A stretch of 10,897 nt of DNA from Treponema sp. (GTDB lineage Bacteria; Spirochaetota; Spirochaetia; Treponematales; Treponemataceae), in the NCBI GenBank assembly GCA_017390125.1, contig JAFPCT010000016.1, forward strand, positions 1-10,897. Direction: 5' to 3'. Positions within the stretch are counted from its first letter, which is position 1. Every line of letters starts with the position of its first letter. Positions 6,861 to 10,897 of the stretch are shown piece by piece. Below the pieces are notes generated by a model. The model ran no database searches and was not told the origin of the DNA. It saw only the letters and a program-made list of their open reading frames with translations. Both the position numbers and the translations under genes were made by a program.

Positions 6861-7745
6861 ATGGCATTAAACGCAAGAAATTTGGATGAACAGGAATATT
6901 TTTATGGACATAAAGCTTGTGCCGGATGCGGAGGAAGCCTTGCTGTTCGTATGGCGCTCAAGGTGCTTGGCGAACGGTCCGTTGCCGCTGTTCCTGCCTG
7001 CTGTATGAGTGCGGTAGCATTCAACTATCCGCAGCTTTGTTTTGGAAACAACGCCCTTATCACTCCTTTTGCCTCTACTGCCAGCGTCCTTACTGGAATT
7101 GAAGCGGGGCTCAGAGTACAGGGAATAAAGGATTTTCAGGCAGTTGGTTTTGCCGGAGACGGCGGAACGGCTGATATCGGACTTCAGGCTCTTTCAGGTG
7201 CGATTGACCGCAATGACGATATTTTGTATATCTGCTATGACAATGAGGCATACATGAACACCGGTATACAGAAATCCGGACTTACTCCTTTCGGTGCACG
7301 AACTACAACTACTCCTGCTGGTAAAAACATCCGGGGAAACATACGCCCTAAGAAGAATATGTTCGAGATTGTTGCTGCCCATGACATTCCTTATGCCGCA
7401 ACCGCTTCAATCGGAAATATTCCGGACTTTTTGAACAAGGTTGAGAAGGCAAAGAATATCCGCGGAACAAAATTCATCCATATCATTGCGCCATGTCCTA
7501 CAGGCTGGGGAATTTCAACGGACAAAACAATTGAAATTGCCCGGGACGTCGTTGAGTCAGGACTTTGGTATCTGGCAGAATATCAGGATGGAAAATTCAC
7601 CTTGAACTACAAGCCTAAAGAATTCACTCCTGTAGCAGACTATCTCAAGAAGCAGACAAGATTCCGTCACCTTACAGACGAGGATATTTCAGTGATTGAG
7701 CAGAGCCGCGACAAAAAGTGGAAGACGCTTGAGACCTGGGTTTAG
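6861..7745 (+). CDS. porB: 2-oxoacid:ferredoxin oxidoreductase, beta subunit
   Basis: A 294-residue beta subunit that binds thiamine diphosphate and the proximal [4Fe-4S] cluster. The likely cluster ligands are Cys20 and Cys23 (HKACAGCGGS), Cys47 or Cys48, and Cys212 in IAPCPTGWG. The diphosphate/Mg2+ motif is GDGGTADIG (99-107) followed by CYDNEAYMNTGIQ (125-137). Length is normal for a stand-alone beta subunit. AGGAGG (6848-6853), overlapping the end of the alpha gene, gives 7 nt spacing to the ATG. It is the last gene of the operon. No stem-plus-T terminator follows, so some transcription may continue into the M20 gene 101 bp downstream. Confidence 0.91.
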   Translation: MALNARNLDEQEYFYGHKACAGCGGSLAVRMALKVLGERSVAAVPACCMSAVAFNYPQLCFGNNALITPFASTASVLTGIEAGLRVQGIKDFQAVGFAGDGGTADIGLQALSGAIDRNDDILYICYDNEAYMNTGIQKSGLTPFGARTTTTPAGKNIRGNIRPKKNMFEIVAAHDIPYAATASIGNIPDFLNKVEKAKNIRGTKFIHIIAPCPTGWGISTDKTIEIARDVVESGLWYLAEYQDGKFTLNYKPKEFTPVADYLKKQTRFRHLTDEDISVIEQSRDKKWKTLETWV

Positions 7746-7788
7746 TTATAGTTTTATGCTATAGCCCATGATAAAAAACAAATATTAT
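7746..7788 (+). promoter_or_regulatory. CTATA-box element, copy 4 (before M20-metNIQ)
   Basis: TTATAG at 7746 and CTATAG at 7759 are 13 bp apart, followed by CCC, ATAAAAAA at 7771-7778 and TATTAT at 7783-7788. The spacer from box two to TATTAT is 18 bp. The element starts right after the porB stop codon and ends 58 bp before the M20 start. Of the four copies it is closest to the paaK one: CCCA after box two and TATTAT are identical. Confidence 0.55.
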
Positions 7789-7846
7789 GCACACCCATAG
7801 AAAAAATGTATAACTAAGACATCTTTTAGATGAACGAGGTTGCTCT

Positions 7847-9070
7847 ATGGGTGAAAAAATAGAACTTTCTAAGATAAAGGAACTTTCTGCTTCCGATTAT
7901 GATTATCTTGTAAAACTCCGCCGGGATCTGCATGCTCATCCAGAGCTCGGTCTGAATGAATTCCGTACAGCAGAACTCATAGAGCATGAGCTTGATTCTT
8001 TCGGCATCGACTATAAAAGAATCGGAAAAACAGGAGTCCTTGGCATTATCCGCGGAACATCTGCTTCGGCAAAAAGCCTGTCAGTTCTGCTTCGTGCGGA
8101 TATAGATGCGCTTCCTGTTCAGGAGCAGAATGACGTTCCTTACCGTTCTCAGACAGATGGCGTTATGCACGCCTGCGGACACGATGTCCACACAGCAAGT
8201 CTGCTGGGAGCTGCAAAAATCCTTTCCAGTTTGAAAAATCAATTTACAGGTGAAATCCGGCTTGTGTTCCAGCCTGCTGAGGAAATCGGCAAAGGCGCAG
8301 GGGATTTCATTTCCGCCGGAGTTCTTGAAGGTGTCTCAAGAGTATTTGGACTGCATACGGCTCCTGACCTTCCCCTTGGAACAGTGGGCGTAAAACCAGC
8401 CCTGAATAATGCCGCGGTGGATCAGTTCAAGATTCATGTAAAGGGAAAATCAAGTCATGTTTCTGCGCCTCAGCTTGGAGTCGACGCTCTTTACATCGCA
8501 AGCCAGATTGTCGTTGCCCTTCAGGCAATCGTTACCCGCCGGACCTCTCCTGTGGAACCGGTCATTATCGGCGTGGGAAAACTTAATGCCGGAACAACAT
8601 ACAATGCCCTTGCAGAATCAGCAGAACTGGAAGGTACTACCAGAACCATTTCAAATGAAAGCCGTGGGTTCATAAAGCAGCAGGTTACGAACGTAGTTCA
8701 GCAGATAACAGCTCTTTACGGCGGTAAGGTTCAGATTGAATGGGATGAATTCTGCCCGGTAGTTTACAACGATGTTGCCGTTACTGAAGAAGTAAAGGAT
8801 GTAATTGACAGAGTGTTCGGAGAAGGTCATACAACCAGAGACAGGGCTCTTTCCCTTGGTGGAGACAATTTTGCAGATTTCATTCAGACGGTTCCGGGAA
8901 CTTACGCTTATCTCGGCACTTCAAATGAAAAAAAACGGGGAACCTTAAATCCAGTTCACAGCGTTAATTTTGACGTAGACGAAGATTCCCTGATTTATGG
9001 ATCTGCGCTATATGCCTCATACGCATTGTGGTTCCTGTCGGAAGGAACTTATGCAGGAGAAAAAAAATGA
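7847..9070 (+). CDS. M20 family amidohydrolase (N-acyl-amino-acid / hippurate type)
   Basis: A 407-residue metal-dependent hydrolase of the M20D type (hippurate hydrolase, IAA-amino acid hydrolase and N-acetyl-amino-acid deacylase relatives). These cleave the amide bond of N-acylated amino acids in the cytoplasm. Motifs are RRDLHAHPELGLNE (25-38), ADIDALPVQE (84-93), MHACGHDVHTA (107-117) with metal ligands Cys110 and His112, FQPAEEIGKGAG with Glu145/146, FGLHTAPDLPLG with His170, LGGDNFADF, and NPVHSVNFDVDE with His371. The middle part, about residues 186-295, is the dimerisation domain with KSSHVSAPQLGVDA. GAGG lies 7 nt before the ATG. Its stop overlaps the metN start as ATGA, implying translational coupling. 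M20 genes beside metNIQ-type importers are known in streptococci, which suggests scavenging of acylated amino acids or dipeptide-like compounds. The substrate is not determined. Confidence 0.9.
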   Translation: MGEKIELSKIKELSASDYDYLVKLRRDLHAHPELGLNEFRTAELIEHELDSFGIDYKRIGKTGVLGIIRGTSASAKSLSVLLRADIDALPVQEQNDVPYRSQTDGVMHACGHDVHTASLLGAAKILSSLKNQFTGEIRLVFQPAEEIGKGAGDFISAGVLEGVSRVFGLHTAPDLPLGTVGVKPALNNAAVDQFKIHVKGKSSHVSAPQLGVDALYIASQIVVALQAIVTRRTSPVEPVIIGVGKLNAGTTYNALAESAELEGTTRTISNESRGFIKQQVTNVVQQITALYGGKVQIEWDEFCPVVYNDVAVTEEVKDVIDRVFGEGHTTRDRALSLGGDNFADFIQTVPGTYAYLGTSNEKKRGTLNPVHSVNFDVDEDSLIYGSALYASYALWFLSEGTYAGEKK

Positions 9071-10092
9071 TCAGATTTGAGCATGTTACAAAAGATTTTA
9101 CCGGCAGGTCAGGAACTCTCCGTGCTGTAAATGACGTTTCCCTGAACGTTGAGAAGGGAGACATCTACGGAATAATCGGACTTTCCGGAGCTGGAAAATC
9201 CACTCTTATCCGTATGGTGAACAGACTTGAAGTTCCGACTTCAGGAACTGTAAGCGTTGACGGCGAAAACCTGGCGGGGCTCAGGAACAAAAGCCTCCGA
9301 TTCCTCCGCAGGAAGATAGGAATGATTTTTCAGCAGTTCAACCTGCTTGAATCAAAGACAGTCTGGCACAATGTTGCGTTGCCGCTGATTCTGCAGCATC
9401 TTCCGAAGGCAGAGATAAAGGCCAGGGTCGAGAAGGTTCTTTCATTTGTCGAGCTTGAGGAAAAGGCCGGAACTTATGTCTCAAACCTCAGCGGCGGTCA
9501 GAAACAGCGGGTGGGAATTGCCCGGGCACTGGCAACAAATCCGTCAATTCTGCTCTGCGATGAGGCGACCAGCGCTCTTGACGTTCAGACTACTAATTCG
9601 ATCCTGGAGCTGCTTAAAAAAGTAAATCGGGAAATGGGAGTTACCATTCTTCTGATTACCCACCAGATTCAGGTAATACAGCAGATATGCAATAAAGTTG
9701 CGGTTATGCAGGGGGGCAGGGTTATAGAACAAGGATATTCTGTGGAAGTTTTCAAAAATCCTGAGGCAGCCCTTACAAAGCAGTTTGTCGCAAGCGTTTT
9801 CAATGAAAAGGTTCCGCAGAGCATTCTTAATATCGTAAGAAATGACGGAAGAAACTTCAGAATTGAAAGGCTCAAGTTTGTGGGTGATTCTGTGAAAAAG
9901 CCGGTCATTGCAGAAATATGCCGGATTGAGGGCGTGGAGGTTAATATCCTCTGTGCCAATGTTGAGGAAATGCAGGATACAGTATTCTGCGTATTTATTG
10001 TTCAGCTGATTGGAAATGAGGAGAACATCAGTAAAGCAGAGGCTCTTATTGATTCTTCTGAAATAATACGAAACGTACTGGAGGCGGCATAA
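9067..10092 (+). CDS. metN: Methionine-type ABC transporter ATP-binding protein MetN
   Basis: A 341-residue ATPase that drives amino-acid import with MetI and MetQ at the inner membrane. Walker A is GLSGAGKST (38-46), the Q-loop is QQFNLL near 89-94, the signature is LSGGQKQR (141-148), Walker B is ILLCDEATSALD (161-172) and the switch His is 199. Residues of about 265-335 form the C-terminal NIL domain, the ligand-sensing domain that lets methionine inhibit transport in MetN proteins, so the methionine family is favoured over other amino-acid importers. The ATG at 9067 overlaps the M20 stop (ATGA) and has AGGAGA six bases upstream. An in-frame GTG at 9028 lies inside the M20 gene and is not needed. 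Known MetNIQ systems carry L- or D-methionine and some derivatives. The exact ligand here is inferred. Confidence 0.92.
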   Translation: MIRFEHVTKDFTGRSGTLRAVNDVSLNVEKGDIYGIIGLSGAGKSTLIRMVNRLEVPTSGTVSVDGENLAGLRNKSLRFLRRKIGMIFQQFNLLESKTVWHNVALPLILQHLPKAEIKARVEKVLSFVELEEKAGTYVSNLSGGQKQRVGIARALATNPSILLCDEATSALDVQTTNSILELLKKVNREMGVTILLITHQIQVIQQICNKVAVMQGGRVIEQGYSVEVFKNPEAALTKQFVASVFNEKVPQSILNIVRNDGRNFRIERLKFVGDSVKKPVIAEICRIEGVEVNILCANVEEMQDTVFCVFIVQLIGNEENISKAEALIDSSEIIRNVLEAA

Positions 10093-10761
10093 ATGAATGC
10101 AAAGATTTTCGGCGTAAAAATAGAGAGGCTCCTTCTCTGCGGTGAGCAGACTCTTTACATGATCGGATGGGCTCTCCTTTTGGGAAGTATCTTTGGAATT
10201 CTTCTTGCAGTCCTGCTGTTCCTTACAAGACGAGGCGGACTTAAGCAGAACGTAATAATCTATTCCCTTTTGAACGGAATAATAAACATCGTGCGGAGCG
10301 TTCCTTTTGTAATCCTGCTTGTTGCCATAATGCCTTTTACACGGGCAATCATAGGAACGACAATCGGAAGCCGTGCGGCTCTTGTTCCGCTGATTTTTTA
10401 CATTACGCCCTATATGGCGCGTCTTGTGGAAAACAGCCTGCTGGAAGTAAGCGGGGGAATAATAGAGGCGGCAAAGGCTATGGGTGCCTCAACCTGGCAG
10501 ATTGTAATTCATTTCCTTCTGCCTGAAACACTTCCTTCAATAATACTTGCCCTGACTACAGGAACAATCGGTCTGCTTGGAGCCAGTGCAATGGCAGGGT
10601 ATGTAGGTGGCGGCGGAATCGGAGATCTGGCATTAACTTATGGGTATGAAAAATTCAATACTCCGTTAATGAGTTTTACAGTGGTTATTTTAATTGTGAT
10701 TGTCCAGCTCATTCAGGGGGCAGGCAACGCAATCTCCCGAAAGATTCGGGAACATAAATAA
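10093..10761 (+). CDS. metI: Methionine-type ABC transporter permease MetI
   Basis: A 222-residue integral membrane permease of the MetI type with about five hydrophobic segments. The cytoplasmic EAA loop that contacts MetN is at about 125-144 (EAAKAMGASTWQIVIHFLLP). Other family features are TLYMIGWALLLG near the start, RSVPFVILL (68-76), and GASAMAGYVGGGGIGDLA in the last third. The start codon directly follows the metN stop codon, with GGAGG at 10080-10084 within the metN end. Its length is typical. It probably forms a homodimer with two MetN subunits. Confidence 0.92.
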   Translation: MNAKIFGVKIERLLLCGEQTLYMIGWALLLGSIFGILLAVLLFLTRRGGLKQNVIIYSLLNGIINIVRSVPFVILLVAIMPFTRAIIGTTIGSRAALVPLIFYITPYMARLVENSLLEVSGGIIEAAKAMGASTWQIVIHFLLPETLPSIILALTTGTIGLLGASAMAGYVGGGGIGDLALTYGYEKFNTPLMSFTVVILIVIVQLIQGAGNAISRKIREHK

Positions 10762-10778
10762 AAGCTAGGAGGCTTTAT

Positions 10779-10897
10779 ATGAAAAAAACAATTTTTGGTA
10801 TTGGACTTGTACTTGCATTTGTGGCTGCCCTCACAGGCTGTTCAAAAAAAAGTTCTGCTGCCGCTTCGTCAGCAGAAAAGAAAACCCTCACATTCAG
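10779..10897 (+). CDS. metQ: Substrate-binding lipoprotein MetQ (partial, cut by window end)
   Basis: Only the first 39 codons are present. They start with ATG after a perfect AGGAGG (10767-10772) at 6 nt spacing, 17 bp after metI. The sequence begins MKKTIFGIGLVLAFVAALTG followed by Cys, a signal peptide with the lipobox LTGC (acylated Cys at residue 21). A Ser/Ala/Lys-rich linker and KKTLTF follow, as at the start of a NlpA/MetQ binding domain. Assignment to MetQ rests mainly on position after metN and metI; the binding domain itself lies outside the window. Confidence 0.8.
   Translation, partial: MKKTIFGIGLVLAFVAALTGCSKKSSAAASSAEKKTLTF

Noticed and set aside
7789..7846. Possible S-box (SAM) riboswitch before the metNIQ cluster
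   Set aside because: The region is only about 58 nt, AT-rich and without the multi-stem structure such a riboswitch requires.

Overview
The window is a compact stretch of bacterial chromosome from what looks like an anaerobe. Supporting features are ferredoxin-dependent 2-oxoacid metabolism, the QueH type of queuosine enzyme, strong AGGAGG-type ribosome binding sites, AT-rich intergenic DNA and a lipoprotein signal ending in LTGC. My best guess is a host-associated spirochaete of the Treponema type. This rests on gene content and style, not on a marker gene, and a Firmicute-like anaerobe is not excluded. No RNA genes, insertion sequences, phage genes or CRISPR arrays were seen.

Layout from left to right: (1) a minus-strand MATE-family multidrug/cation antiporter (154-1527); (2) on the plus strand, an alpha/beta hydrolase that keeps its Ser-Asp-His triad but seems to have lost its N-terminal part (1642-2241), followed by a clear terminator; (3) a plus-strand phenylacetate-CoA ligase-like adenylate-forming enzyme (paaK, 2525-3883), tail-to-tail with (4) minus-strand queH (3880-4590); (5) a plus-strand four-gene operon for a 2-oxoacid:ferredoxin oxidoreductase in the order gamma, delta, alpha, beta (4790-7745); (6) a plus-strand cluster of an M20 amidohydrolase plus the methionine-type ABC importer metN-metI-metQ (7847 to the window end, metQ cut off).

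The genes suggest amino-acid fermentation. An importer and an N-acyl-amino-acid amidohydrolase supply amino acids, and an oxidoreductase turns the derived 2-oxoacids into acyl-CoA and reduced ferredoxin. A CoA ligase acts on the matching (possibly aromatic) acids. This linkage is an inference from gene content and shared upstream DNA.

The most unusual signal is non-coding. Four plus-strand intergenic regions carry the same roughly 43-bp element: two NTATAN-like boxes exactly 13 bp apart (the second always CTATA), an ATAAAAAA tract at a fixed offset, and a TATTNT box resembling a -10. The regions lie ahead of the hydrolase remnant, paaK, the por operon and the M20-metNIQ cluster. Three of the four regions also hold a second, looser pair of boxes further downstream. 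This looks like either a distinct promoter class or the operator of one regulator shared by these operons. I cannot name the factor.
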